From JAGVSZ01 sp019137045 (GTDB lineage: Bacteria > Pseudomonadota > Gammaproteobacteria > Burkholderiales > SG8-39): DNA of 64,000 nucleotides. The stretch lies in contig JAXMFT010000013.1 in NCBI GenBank assembly GCA_046347635.1, forward strand, positions 62,001-126,000, given 5' to 3'. Within the stretch, counting starts at the first letter, position 1; each line of letters opens with the position of its first letter. The notes under the pieces were generated by a model. The model did not search any database and had not been told where the DNA came from. It was given only the letters and a program-made list of their open reading frames with translations. The position numbers and the translations under genes were made by a program. Of the stretch, positions 45,333 to 53,816 are shown piece by piece.

Positions 45333-45368
45333 CGGCGCCCTGCTCGGGCCCGGAAACGGACCCGACTC

Positions 45369-45404
45369 AACGAAGAGCGGCGGGCAACCGCCGCTCTTCG
45401 TTTT
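45369..45404 (+). terminator. Strong rho-independent terminator
   Basis: AACGAAGAGCGGCGG, a GCAA tetraloop of the GNRA type, the exact reverse complement CCGCCGCTCTTCGTT and further T residues form a 15-bp perfect stem. It ends transcription of the coiled-coil protein gene. Confidence 0.92.
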
Positions 45405-45446
45405 CGGGGTCGCGCCCGCCGGATCGGGGAAAAGCCGCGGGACCGA

Positions 45447-45472
45447 CCGCGTCGCCCGGCCGCGTCGCCCGG
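45447..45472. repeat. Tandem 13-bp direct repeat
   Basis: CCGCGTCGCCCGG occurs twice head to tail with no mismatch in the 281-bp gap before the LeuC-like gene, just downstream of the terminator. No function is evident; it could be replication slippage or a binding site pair. Confidence 0.6.
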
Positions 45473-45613
45473 CCGCGGCTTGCCCCGCGTGCAGCGGGAC
45501 GCTATGTTCGGCCCCTCTTCTCGCACGCCGCGCCGATCGATGCCCGCGACCCGCCCCACCGGCCTTCTACCGCACCGCGGCCGCGGCGCCCCGACGCGCG
45601 CGCGCATCGGCTG

Positions 45614-47026
45614 ATGCGACCGCGATCGATCATCGAGAAGATCTGGGACGCCCACCTCGTCGCCGAGATGGGCGACGGGCAGGCACTGCTGCACGTCGAC
45701 CGCGTCTTCCTGCACGAGCTCACCGGGCCGCAGGCGCTCGCGGCGCTGGCCGCGGCCGGCCGCGCGGTGGCCCAGCCCGCGCTCGTGTTCGGCGTCATCG
45801 ACCACATCGTCGCAACCGGGCCCGGTCTGAGCGGGAGCGCGCGCGAGCAGGCCGGCGCAGCGTTCATCCGCAGCTTCCGGGACCTCGCGCGCCGCGCCGG
45901 CGTGCGGCTCTTCGATCTCGACGACCCGCGCCAGGGCATCGTGCACGTGGTCGCGCCCGAGCAGGGCATCGCGCTGCCCGGGTGCACGCTGGTGTGCCCC
46001 GACAGCCACACCTGCACCGTGGGCGGCATCGGCGCGCTCGCCTGGGGCATCGGCTCCACCGAATGCGAGCACGCGGTCGCGACGCAGACCCTCGCGCGGC
46101 GGCGCCCCGGGACCATGCGCGTCGAGTTCCGCGGGCGGCCCGCAGCCGGCGTCACCGCGAAGGACATGATCCTCGCGTTGATCGGCAGGTACGGCGCCGC
46201 GGGAGGCGCGAGCCGCGCGATCGAGTTCTGCGGCGAGGCGGTGGCCGGGCTCGGCGTGGAAGCGCGCCTCACGCTGTGCAACATGGCGGTCGAGTTCGGC
46301 GCGTGGACCGGGCTCGTCGCGCCCGACGACACGACCATCGAGTGGCTCGCGGGCCGCCCGTTCGCGCCGCGCGCGGCGCACTGGGAGGCGGCGGTCGCGC
46401 ACTGGCGCGCGCTCGCCACGGACGACGGCGCGCGCTGGGACGCGCAGCTCGACCTCGACTGCGCGGCGCTCGCGCCGCAGGTCACCTGGGGCACGAGCCC
46501 CGCGCACGTGGTCGGCATCGACGGCGTCGTGCCCGATCCCGCAGCGGCGCCCGACGCGACGGCGCGCGCCGGGATCGAGCGCGCGCTCGCCTACATGGAC
46601 CTCCGGCCGGCCCAGCCCCTCGCCGGGCTCCCGATCGAGGCGGCGTTCATCGGCTCGTGCGCCAACAGCCGGCTCCCGGACCTGCGCGCGGCGGCGGCGC
46701 TCCTGCGCGGCCGGCGCGTGGCGCCGGGCGTCAAGGCGCTGGTGGTGCCGGGCTCGACCGCGCTCAAGCGGGCGGCGGAGGCCGAGGGGCTCCACCGCGT
46801 GTTCGCGGCGGCGGGGTTCGAGTGGCGCGAGAGCGGCTGCTCGCTCTGCTTCCACTCCGGCGGCGACAGTTTCGGGGCCGCCCGCCGCGTCATCACCAGC
46901 ACCAACCGCAACTTCGAGGGCCGGCAGGGGCCGGGCGTGCGCTCGCACCTCGCGAGCCCGCTCACCGTCGCGGCCTCGGCGGTCGCCGGCCGCATCGCCG
47001 ACCCGCGCGCGCTCGCGCCACGCTGA
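45614..47026 (+). CDS. 3-Isopropylmalate dehydratase large subunit-like (LeuC family)
   Basis: This 470-aa subunit of a [4Fe-4S] hydro-lyase belongs to the aconitase superfamily. Conserved pieces are CPDSHTCTVGGIGALAWGIGSTE, FIGSCANSRLPDLRAAA and the terminal STNRNFEGRQGPG. The three cluster cysteines remain (GSCANS and SGCSLCF), but the flanking sequence SGCSLCFHSGGD differs from the usual GCSMC-x-MNPD of LeuC. There are no leuA or leuB genes nearby, so a paralog acting on another 2-hydroxy acid (such as dimethylmalate- or homoaconitate-type substrates) is likely. It overlaps the small-subunit gene by 1 bp. Confidence 0.88.
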   Translation: MRPRSIIEKIWDAHLVAEMGDGQALLHVDRVFLHELTGPQALAALAAAGRAVAQPALVFGVIDHIVATGPGLSGSAREQAGAAFIRSFRDLARRAGVRLFDLDDPRQGIVHVVAPEQGIALPGCTLVCPDSHTCTVGGIGALAWGIGSTECEHAVATQTLARRRPGTMRVEFRGRPAAGVTAKDMILALIGRYGAAGGASRAIEFCGEAVAGLGVEARLTLCNMAVEFGAWTGLVAPDDTTIEWLAGRPFAPRAAHWEAAVAHWRALATDDGARWDAQLDLDCAALAPQVTWGTSPAHVVGIDGVVPDPAAAPDATARAGIERALAYMDLRPAQPLAGLPIEAAFIGSCANSRLPDLRAAAALLRGRRVAPGVKALVVPGSTALKRAAEAEGLHRVFAAAGFEWRESGCSLCFHSGGDSFGAARRVITSTNRNFEGRQGPGVRSHLASPLTVAASAVAGRIADPRALAPR

Positions 47027-47640
47027 TGGAACGGTTCGTCCGACTCCAGGCGCTCGCTGCGCCGCTGCTGCGCCCGAACGTCGACACCGACGTGATCATT
47101 CCGGCACGCGAGATCACCTCGCCCACGCGCGCGGGCTACGGCGAGAAGCTCTTCTCCTCGTGGCGCTACCTCACGCCCGACCGCCGGCCGAATCCGGATT
47201 TCGTGCTGAACCGGCCGCCGTTCGAGCGCGCGCAGATCCTCCTCGCCGGCGACAACTTCGGGTGCGGCTCCTCGCGCGAGATGGCGGTGTGGGCGCTGCG
47301 GCAGTTCGGCTTCCGCTGCGTGATCGCGCCGTCGTTCGGCGCCATCTTCCAGGCGAACTGCCATCGCAACGGCGTGCTCCCGGTCGTGCTGCCCGCAGCG
47401 GTCGTGGAAGCGCTCGGCGCGGAGGCCGGCGCGGGCACGCTCGAGCTCGACGTCGATCTGGAAGCCTGCACCGTCGGCGCGCCCGGGGGACGCGTCTTCG
47501 GCTTCGCGATCGGCGCGACCGAGCGCGCGATGCTGCTCGCCGGGCTGGACGAGATCGGCCTGACGCTCGCGCGCCGCGACGCGATCGCCGCGTTCCAGGC
47601 GCGCGACCGGGACGCCCGGCCGTGGATCTGGTCCCTGTAG
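47026..47640 (+). CDS. 3-Isopropylmalate dehydratase small subunit-like (LeuD family)
   Basis: This 204-aa partner of the large subunit forms the swivelling domain. It contains RPNVDTDVIIPARE, the substrate-binding loop DNFGCGSSREMAVWALRQFGF and SFGAIFQANCHRNGVLPVVL. The ATG at 47026 shares a base with the stop of the large-subunit gene. Together they should make a functional hydro-lyase whose substrate differs from isopropylmalate if the large-subunit changes are meaningful. Confidence 0.9.
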   Translation: MERFVRLQALAAPLLRPNVDTDVIIPAREITSPTRAGYGEKLFSSWRYLTPDRRPNPDFVLNRPPFERAQILLAGDNFGCGSSREMAVWALRQFGFRCVIAPSFGAIFQANCHRNGVLPVVLPAAVVEALGAEAGAGTLELDVDLEACTVGAPGGRVFGFAIGATERAMLLAGLDEIGLTLARRDAIAAFQARDRDARPWIWSL

Positions 47641-47662
47641 AATGCGGCCGAGGAGGGAGACC

Positions 47663-48106
47663 ATGAAGCACACGACACGGCTCGCCGTCGCGATGCTGGC
47701 GCTCGCCCCGGCGCTCGCGTCGGGTGAGGAACTCGATCTCGGGCAGGTGCTCGACAAGGGCGCGGTGAAGCTGGGGAAGGCGGACCTCGAGGGGCTCATC
47801 CCCGGCAGCACGACGAAGTTCTCGCAGTGGACCACCGGGCCGCGCGGACAGGCCAACGTCGAATACAGCTGGGAGAACCCGCCGGACGGCGCCTCCTTCC
47901 GCGCCTACGGCCGCGGACAGCAGACCAGCTTCGACGGCACGGGAACGTGGTCGATTTCCCGCGACGGACGCTATTGCTGGGACATCACCTTCACCCGCCA
48001 GTGGAAGACCTGCCGGTTCGTGTTCAAGGCCGGCGACGGTTACTACCTGTCGCCCGCGGCGGACGACCGGGCCGCGAAGGCGCTCTCGGTGAAGTTCTCG
48101 AAGTGA
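47663..48106 (+). CDS. Exported DUF995-like hypothetical protein
   Basis: This 147-aa protein has a signal peptide (MKHTTRLAVAMLALAPALASG, then EELDLG). The remaining domain has GTGTWSISRDGRYCWDI and TCRFVFKAGDGYYL, similar to DUF995-type beta-rich periplasmic proteins with a cysteine pair. The assignment is moderate. The ATG at 47663 has GAGGAGGGAG upstream and a TAGAAT hexamer at 47638, which overlaps the stop of the small-subunit gene. The function is unknown. Confidence 0.72.
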   Translation: MKHTTRLAVAMLALAPALASGEELDLGQVLDKGAVKLGKADLEGLIPGSTTKFSQWTTGPRGQANVEYSWENPPDGASFRAYGRGQQTSFDGTGTWSISRDGRYCWDITFTRQWKTCRFVFKAGDGYYLSPAADDRAAKALSVKFSK

Positions 48107-48233
48107 CCGCAGTCGCTTCAGCGCGGGTCCGACCGGGCGCGAGCCCCGCGTAGCGCTGCGCCAGGTCTCCGGCGTCGGCCTGCCGCGCCCTGCGCGGAGG
48201 ATCGGCGCCGCGACGGGCCCCGCCGCCGCCGCG

Positions 48234-49516
48234 TCAGCCCGCGCCCAGCCGCTCGTGGATCCAGCGCGCCACCGCGAGCGTGCGCGCGTCGTCGCCGCTG
48301 CGCCCGATCACCTGGAGCCCGACCGGCAGCCCGCTCGGCCCGGTCGCGACCGGCACGGTGACGCAGGGCACGTGCAGCAGGGTCCACACGCGGTTCATCA
48401 CCGGGTTGCCGGTGGACTCGAGTCCGACCGGCGCCTCGCCGGTCGTGCTCGGCGCGAGCAGCACGTGGCACGCGTCGAAGACGCCGGGCAGCGCCGCGCG
48501 GGCGAGGTGCGCGAGCTCGCGCGCGCGGTCGTAGCGCGCGGCGGTGACCTGCGCGCCCGCGTCGAGCAGCTCGCGCAGGCGCGAGCTCAGCCGGCCGTTG
48601 TGGTGCGCGCGCTCGAAGCCGAGGTTGCGCGCGATCTCGTAGCCGAGGATGTCGCCGTGCGCGTCGCCGAGCGGCGCGAAGTCGGCGGGCAGATCGACCT
48701 GGATGACGCGCGCGCCCGCCGCCGCGAGCCCGCGCGCGGCCGCGTCCATCGCCGTCGCGACCTCCGGCCGGGTCTCGCGCCAGTCGTGCGTGCGGCACAG
48801 GCCCACCCACGGGCGCTCGGCGCGCGCGAGGTCCACCAGCTCGTCGCGGCCGCAGAGCGCGCCGACCATCAGCGCGGCGTCGTCGACGGTGCGCGCGATC
48901 GCGCCCACCGTGTCGAGGCTCTCGGACAGGAGCTTCACGCCGGCGCGGCTCAGCGTGCCGAAGGTGGGCTTGTACCCGACCACCCCGCAGAAGCTCGCCG
49001 GCCGGATGATCGAGCCCACCGTCTGCGTGCCGAACGCGAGCGGCACCATCCCGTCGGCGACCGCCGCCGCCGAGCCGCTCGACGAGCCGCCGGGCGTGTG
49101 CTCGAAGTCGTGCGGGTTGACGGTGGCGGCCGGCGCGAAGTGGCGAACTCGGTGGTGACGGTCTTCCCGACGACGATCGCCCCCGCGGCGCGCGCCGACG
49201 CGACCACCGCCGCGTCCCACGCGGGGCGATGCCCCGCGTAGATCGACGAGCCGTACGCGGTCGGCATGTCCGCGGTGTCCATCAGGTCCTTCACGCCGAG
49301 CGGCAGGCCGTGCAGCGGCCCGCGCACCGGCCCGGCATCCAGCGCCTGCGCCTGGTGGCGGGCGCGCTCGGGGTCGAGGAACGCCCAGGCGTGGAGCGCC
49401 GGCTCGCGCGCGGCGATGCGCTCGAGCGCCGCCTCGAGGACGTCGGCCGCGCGCAGCTGGCGCGACCGGAGCCAGGCCGCGATCTCGGCCGCGGGCACGC
49501 GCGTCAGATCCTTCAT
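48234..49516 (-). pseudogene. Amidase signature family protein, frameshifted
   Basis: The two halves of one amidase are read in different frames. The N-terminal part (49516 leftward) runs MKDLTRVPAAEIAAWL to GKTVTTEFA and includes the catalytic lysine in LPLGVKDLMDT. After that the frame shifts, and the rest continues as FAPAATVNPHDFEHTPGG, then SSSGSAAAVADG with the catalytic serines, to the end WIHERLGAG. The junction reads GCC-ACTTCGCG where GCC-TAC-TTC-GCG (A-Y-F-A) is expected, so one T (coding strand) is missing next to 49141. With that base restored the protein would be about 427 aa, normal for the family, with the Lys-Ser-Ser triad. It is either a recent pseudogene or a sequencing error. 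Confidence 0.85.
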
Positions 49517-49706
49517 GGGGCGGGCTCCCTCGTGCGGCGGCCGGCGGCCCGCGCGTCGGCGGGCGCCATGCCAGTGCCGGGCAGTCCGACTCCGATCGCC
49601 ATCTCGGGGACGCCTCCTGATCGGGAGGCGAAGTATGCGCCGTACGGCGAGCGTGCGCTGCGCGTGCGGCTAAACTAGCGCGCTCCCTCCGCCCAAGGCA
49701 TCAGCC

Positions 49707-50741
49707 ATGAACGCGCCCCGCTCCGCCCCGACGCGCCCCGACGCCGACCTCATCCGCACGCTCGAGGCCGCGGACTACCACCCGCTGTGGGACCGGTACA
49801 AGCGCATCACGCCGGTCGCGCCGCGCAGCCGCGACCTGCCGATGCACTGGCGCTGGCGCGAGTTCGAGCCGCTCGCCGAGCGCGCGGCGAAGGAGGTTCC
49901 GATCGAGGACGTGGAGCGGCGCGCGCTCATCATGGCCAATCCGGCGTTCGGCGGCGACACGGTGACGACGTCGAACCTGATCGGGGCGTTCACCATCCTC
50001 GAACCGGGCGACCACGCCGTGCCCCACCGGCACACCGCCGCCGCGATCCGCTTCGCGACGCGCGCCGCGGGCGCGGTCACGATCGTGAACGGCCGGCGCT
50101 GCGAGATGAGGGACGGCGACCTCGTGCTGACCCCGCCGTGGTGCTGGCACGGGCACATCAACGAGTCGGACCGGCGCACCTACTGGTTCGACGCCGCGAA
50201 CATGCCGCTCGTCTGCGGGCTGGAGGCGAACTTCTTCGAGCCCGGCCGGCGCGACGACGCGAAGTTCTGGGACGTGGACGAGGGCGACGAGCGGCTCTAC
50301 CGCGCCGCGGGCCTCGCCCCCGCGTCCGACCCGCCGCGGCCGGCGCATTCGCCCAAGTACCGCTACCCGGGCGAGGAGACGCGCCGCGTCCTCGCGGCGC
50401 TCGCGCCCGGCGCGGACGGCGCGCGCACGCTGCGCTACGTGCACCCGCAGACCGGCGGCCCGGTGATGCCGACGCTCGACTGCTACGCGATGCGCCTCGC
50501 CGCCGGCGCCACCACGCAGCCGGTGCGCGCCACCTGGAACGCGATCGTGCTGGTGGTGGCGGGCGAAGGCCGCTCGACCGTCGGCGAGCGCACTTTCGAG
50601 TGGGCGCGGCACGACGTGTTCACCGTCCCGCACTGGACCTGGGCCGCGCACACCGCGTCCGGCGGGTCGGCGGACCTCTTCCTGGTGACCGACCGCGCAG
50701 TGTACGAGGCGCTCGACCTCGCGCGCGTCGAGCGGCAATGA
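49707..50741 (+). CDS. Gentisate 1,2-dioxygenase-like bicupin
   Basis: This 344-aa protein has two cupin domains. The first has the Fe(II)-binding histidines H107 and H109 in PHRHTAAAIRF and a further histidine in PPWCWHGHINES. The second has NAIVLVVAGEGRSTVG and HDVFTVPHWTWAAHTA. This is the pattern of gentisate 1,2-dioxygenase and related salicylate or 1-hydroxy-2-naphthoate dioxygenases, which open aromatic rings to maleylpyruvate-type products. It overlaps the molybdenum-hydroxylase large-subunit gene (ATGA), an unusual pairing. A TAAACT hexamer at 49671 may be part of its promoter. Confidence 0.87.
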   Translation: MNAPRSAPTRPDADLIRTLEAADYHPLWDRYKRITPVAPRSRDLPMHWRWREFEPLAERAAKEVPIEDVERRALIMANPAFGGDTVTTSNLIGAFTILEPGDHAVPHRHTAAAIRFATRAAGAVTIVNGRRCEMRDGDLVLTPPWCWHGHINESDRRTYWFDAANMPLVCGLEANFFEPGRRDDAKFWDVDEGDERLYRAAGLAPASDPPRPAHSPKYRYPGEETRRVLAALAPGADGARTLRYVHPQTGGPVMPTLDCYAMRLAAGATTQPVRATWNAIVLVVAGEGRSTVGERTFEWARHDVFTVPHWTWAAHTASGGSADLFLVTDRAVYEALDLARVERQ

Positions 50742-53116
50742 GGGAGGGGATCGGCGCGCGCGTCCTGCGCACCGAGGACCGGCGCTTCCTCACCGGCCGC
50801 GGCGAGTTCGTCGCCGATCTCGCGCTTCCCGGCGCGCTGCACTGCGCGATCGTGCGCTCACCGCACGCGCACGCGCGCATCCGGGCGCTCGACGCGCGCG
50901 CCGCGGTGGAAGCGCCCGGGGTGGCGGCGGTGCTCACCGGCGCGGACATGGCCGCCGACGGCGTGGGGCCGATGCGGACCCTGTGGCCGATCCGGTCGCA
51001 CGACGGCACGCCGATGGCGGAGCCGCCGCGCTGGGCGCTCGCCCGTGACACCGTGCGGCACGTGGGCGAGCCGGTGGCGGTCGTGCTCGCCGACGGCCGC
51101 GCCGCGGCGCTCGACGCGGCCGAGCGGGTCGAGGTCGATTACGAGCCGCTTCCCGCGCTCGCGTCGGCCGCGGACGCCGCCGCCGACGGCGCGCCGCATC
51201 TTCACGCCGCAGCGCCGGGCAACGTGTGCTTCCGCTGGCAGCGGGGCGACGCGGCCGCGGTGGAGCGGGCTTTCGCGACCGCGGCGCACGTGGTCGAGCT
51301 CCACCTGCGCAACCCGCGCATCGCCGGATGCGCGCTCGAGCCGCGCGCGGTGGCGGCGCTCCCCGGCGCCGACGACGCCTCGCTCACGCTCTACGCGACC
51401 ACGCAGGTGCCGCACCACCTCCGCCGCCTGGTCGCCGAGGAGCTCGGCTGGCCCGAGGTCGCGCTGCGCGTGATTGCGCCCGACGTCGGCGGGGGGTTCG
51501 GCTACAAGGGCAAGCACTACCCGGAGGAGACGATCGTCGCTTGGGCGGCGCGCCGCCTGCGCCGCCCGGTGCGCTGGGTAGCGACGCGGACCGAGAGCTT
51601 CGTCTCCGACCTGCAGGCGCGCGACCACGACACCCGCTGCGCGCTCGCCCTCGACCGGGACGGACGTTTCCTGGGGCTGCGCGTGGACACGCGCGCCAAC
51701 CTCGGCGCCTACGTCTCGACGGTCGGGGCAGCGATCCCGAGCGCGATCTATTCCGCCCTGCTCGCCGGCGTCTACGCCACGCCGGCGATCCACGTCGAGG
51801 TCACCGGCCTCTTCACCAACACGGTGCCGACCGACGCCTACCGCGGGGCGGGGCGGCCCGAGGCCTGCTTCGTGCTCGAGCGCCTGGCGGACGAGGCGGC
51901 GCGCGCGCTCGGCCTCGACCGCGCGGAGATCCGCCGCCGCAACCTCGTCCCCGTCTCCGCCATGCCGTACCGGACGCCGATCGGGCCGACCTACGACTGC
52001 GGCGACTTCCCGCGCGTGTTCGCGCGCGCGCTGGCGCTCGGCGACTACGCCGGGTTCGACGCGCGCCGCGCGGCATCCGCCGCCCGCGGCCGCGCGCGCG
52101 GGATCGGCATCGCGTGCTTCGTGGAGTCCTCGGGCGTGGCGCCGTCGAAGCTCGCCGGCGCGCTCGGCGCGCGCGCCGGGTTCTTCGAGTCGGCCGAGGT
52201 GTGCGTCGACGCGACCGGCGCGGTGCGGGCCGCGCTCGGCACGCACAGCCACGGGCAGGGACACGCGACGACGTTCGCGCAGATCCTCGCGTCGCGCCTC
52301 GGCGTGCCGCTCGCGCGCATCCGCATCGTCGAGGGCGACACGGCGGCGGTGCCGTACGGCACCGGCACCTTCGGCTCGCGCTCGCTGGCGGTGGGCGGGT
52401 CGGCGCTGCACGCCGCCACCGCGAAAGTCATCGACAAGGGCCGGCGCATCGCGGCGCACCGGCTCGAGGCGGCCGAGGCCGACGTCGCGTTCGCGGACGG
52501 ACGCTACGCCGTCGCGGGCACCGACCGCGCGATAACGTTCGGCGAGGTCGCGCGCGCCGCGCACACCGCCCACGACCTGCCTTCGGGCGTCGAGCCCGGC
52601 CTGCAGGAGAGCGCGTTCTACGACCCGTCGAACTTCGCGTTCTCGAACGGCGTCCACCTCTGCGAAGTCGAGGTGGACCCCGAGACCGGCGTGGTGCAGC
52701 TCGCGGGCTACGCGGCGGTGGACGACATCGGCACGGTGATCAACCCGATGATCGTGGAGGGACAGCTGCACGGCGGGGTGGCGCAGGGCGCGGGCCAGGC
52801 GCTCGCCGAGGCCTGCGTCTACGACGCCGGCGGCCAGCTCCTCTCGGCCTCGTTCCAGGATTACGCGCTGCCGCGCGCCGACGAGCTGCCCGACCTCGTC
52901 TCCGAGAACGACGAGAGCCAGCCGTGCACCCACAATCCCCTCGGCGCGAAGGGCTGCGGCGAGGCGGGCACGATCGCCGCGCCGGCGGCGATCGTCAACG
53001 CGATCCTGGATGCGCTCGCGCCGCTCGGCGTGGACGCGATCGAGATGCCCGCGACGCCGCAGCGCGTGTGGCAGGCGATCGCGCGGGCGCGGCGGGAGCA
53101 GGCGGCGGCGGGGTAG
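50738..53116 (+). CDS. Xanthine dehydrogenase-family molybdopterin-binding large subunit (orphan)
   Basis: This 792-aa protein comprises the CoxL/XdhB-type Mo-cofactor domains. The N-terminal aldehyde-oxidase a/b hammerhead (VLRTEDRRFLTGRGEF, VGEPVAVVLADGRAAAL) is followed by the Mo-binding domain. The loop AYRGAGRPE at 367-375 and the likely catalytic Glu742 in GAKGCGEAGT are visible. The AYRCSFR loop of true (form I) CO dehydrogenase is absent, so it is a general hydroxylase. No [2Fe-2S] small subunit or FAD medium subunit gene is adjacent, which is unusual. It overlaps the gentisate-dioxygenase-like gene by 4 bp. A hydroxylation feeding the dioxygenase is a natural guess. Confidence 0.9.
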   Translation: MREGIGARVLRTEDRRFLTGRGEFVADLALPGALHCAIVRSPHAHARIRALDARAAVEAPGVAAVLTGADMAADGVGPMRTLWPIRSHDGTPMAEPPRWALARDTVRHVGEPVAVVLADGRAAALDAAERVEVDYEPLPALASAADAAADGAPHLHAAAPGNVCFRWQRGDAAAVERAFATAAHVVELHLRNPRIAGCALEPRAVAALPGADDASLTLYATTQVPHHLRRLVAEELGWPEVALRVIAPDVGGGFGYKGKHYPEETIVAWAARRLRRPVRWVATRTESFVSDLQARDHDTRCALALDRDGRFLGLRVDTRANLGAYVSTVGAAIPSAIYSALLAGVYATPAIHVEVTGLFTNTVPTDAYRGAGRPEACFVLERLADEAARALGLDRAEIRRRNLVPVSAMPYRTPIGPTYDCGDFPRVFARALALGDYAGFDARRAASAARGRARGIGIACFVESSGVAPSKLAGALGARAGFFESAEVCVDATGAVRAALGTHSHGQGHATTFAQILASRLGVPLARIRIVEGDTAAVPYGTGTFGSRSLAVGGSALHAATAKVIDKGRRIAAHRLEAAEADVAFADGRYAVAGTDRAITFGEVARAAHTAHDLPSGVEPGLQESAFYDPSNFAFSNGVHLCEVEVDPETGVVQLAGYAAVDDIGTVINPMIVEGQLHGGVAQGAGQALAEACVYDAGGQLLSASFQDYALPRADELPDLVSENDESQPCTHNPLGAKGCGEAGTIAAPAAIVNAILDALAPLGVDAIEMPATPQRVWQAIARARREQAAAG

Positions 53117-53138
53117 GCAGCGCGGGCCCTCCGGCGGT

Positions 53139-53167
53139 TTGACCGTTCGGGCCGATGCGGCTAGACT
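53139..53167 (+). promoter_or_regulatory. Sigma70 promoter of the toxin-antitoxin operon
   Basis: TTGACC (53139-53144), 17-nt spacer, TAGACT (53162-53167). It is followed immediately by the palindrome at 53171-53190 and then the GGAG ribosome site. Confidence 0.8.
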
Positions 53168-53170
53168 CTC

Positions 53171-53190
53171 TGTATCTCAATTGTGATACA
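53171..53190. promoter_or_regulatory. Near-perfect 20-bp palindrome, candidate toxin-antitoxin operator
   Basis: TGTATCTCAATTGTGATACA is symmetric about CAATTG, with only one mismatched pair among ten. It covers the predicted transcription start, so binding by the ribbon-helix-helix antitoxin would shut off the operon. Confidence 0.8.
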
Positions 53191-53199
53191 GGAGCTGTG

Positions 53200-53478
53200 A
53201 TGGCCGTCTCGCTCAGGATTCCCGAGGAAGTCAAGAAGCGCGTTGCCAGGCTCGCGCGCGCGCGCGACCTCACGCCGCACGCATTCATGCTCGAAGCGAT
53301 CCGGGAGAAGGTCGAGGCCGAGGAAGCGCGTGCGTCATTCCACGCCGCGGCGAAGCAGCGCCTCGCCAGGATGAAGCGGAGCGGCACCGGCATCCCGGCC
53401 GACGAGGTCTTCGAGTACTTTCGCAAGCGCGCCGCCGGCAGAGTGACCGAACGCCCTAGAGCGCGCAGGATCGCGTGA
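53200..53478 (+). CDS. Ribbon-helix-helix (CopG-type) antitoxin
   Basis: This 92-aa protein has an N-terminal ribbon-helix-helix domain (MAVSLRIPEEVKKRVARLAR, then TPHAFMLEAIREKVE) and a charged C-terminal tail expected to cover the toxin. The ATG at 53200 follows GGAG; an upstream in-frame start would translate the operator. Its stop overlaps the GTG start of the toxin (GTGA). It probably autoregulates through the palindrome at 53171-53190. Confidence 0.87.
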   Translation: MAVSLRIPEEVKKRVARLARARDLTPHAFMLEAIREKVEAEEARASFHAAAKQRLARMKRSGTGIPADEVFEYFRKRAAGRVTERPRARRIA

Positions 53479-53771
53479 TCCTTTTCGACAGCGGTGCGCT
53501 CGATGACCTCGAGCGCATCTTCGAGTTCAATTTCGAGCGCGATCCCGCCACTGCGCTCGAGCACATCGACAAGATCCGCAGCGCGGTGTCGATCCTCAAT
53601 GCGCACCCGGAGATCGGACGGTTGCTGGGGCGCGGATCGGCCCTGCGGGAGCTCGTGATTTCGCACGGCAAGACCGGCTACATCGCGCTCTACGAGCATT
53701 CGCCGGTCGATGGCGTGATTCGGATCGTCGCGGTCCGCCATCAGCGCGAGGCGGGGTACCGAGGGCGCTGA
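53475..53771 (+). CDS. RelE/ParE superfamily toxin
   Basis: This 98-aa protein has the RelE/ParE fold. The N-terminal ALDDLERIFEFNFERDPATALEHIDKI is followed by HPEIGRLLGRGSALRELVI and then IALYEHSPVDGVIRIVAVRHQREAGY. The start is a GTG overlapping the antitoxin stop. Whether it cleaves mRNA (RelE) or inhibits gyrase (ParE) cannot be decided from sequence alone; the overall pattern is nearer ParE. It forms a complete module with the preceding gene. Confidence 0.85.
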   Translation: MILFDSGALDDLERIFEFNFERDPATALEHIDKIRSAVSILNAHPEIGRLLGRGSALRELVISHGKTGYIALYEHSPVDGVIRIVAVRHQREAGYRGR

Positions 53772-53816
53772 GGGCGCGGGTCCCCGGCCTGGCCGGGCCG
53801 CCGGGTTCGGCTCGCG

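Noticed and set aside
50738..53116. Carbon monoxide dehydrogenase large subunit
   Set aside because: The active-site loop is AYRGAGRPE, not the AYRCSFR of form I CO dehydrogenase, and no CoxS or CoxM gene is present.
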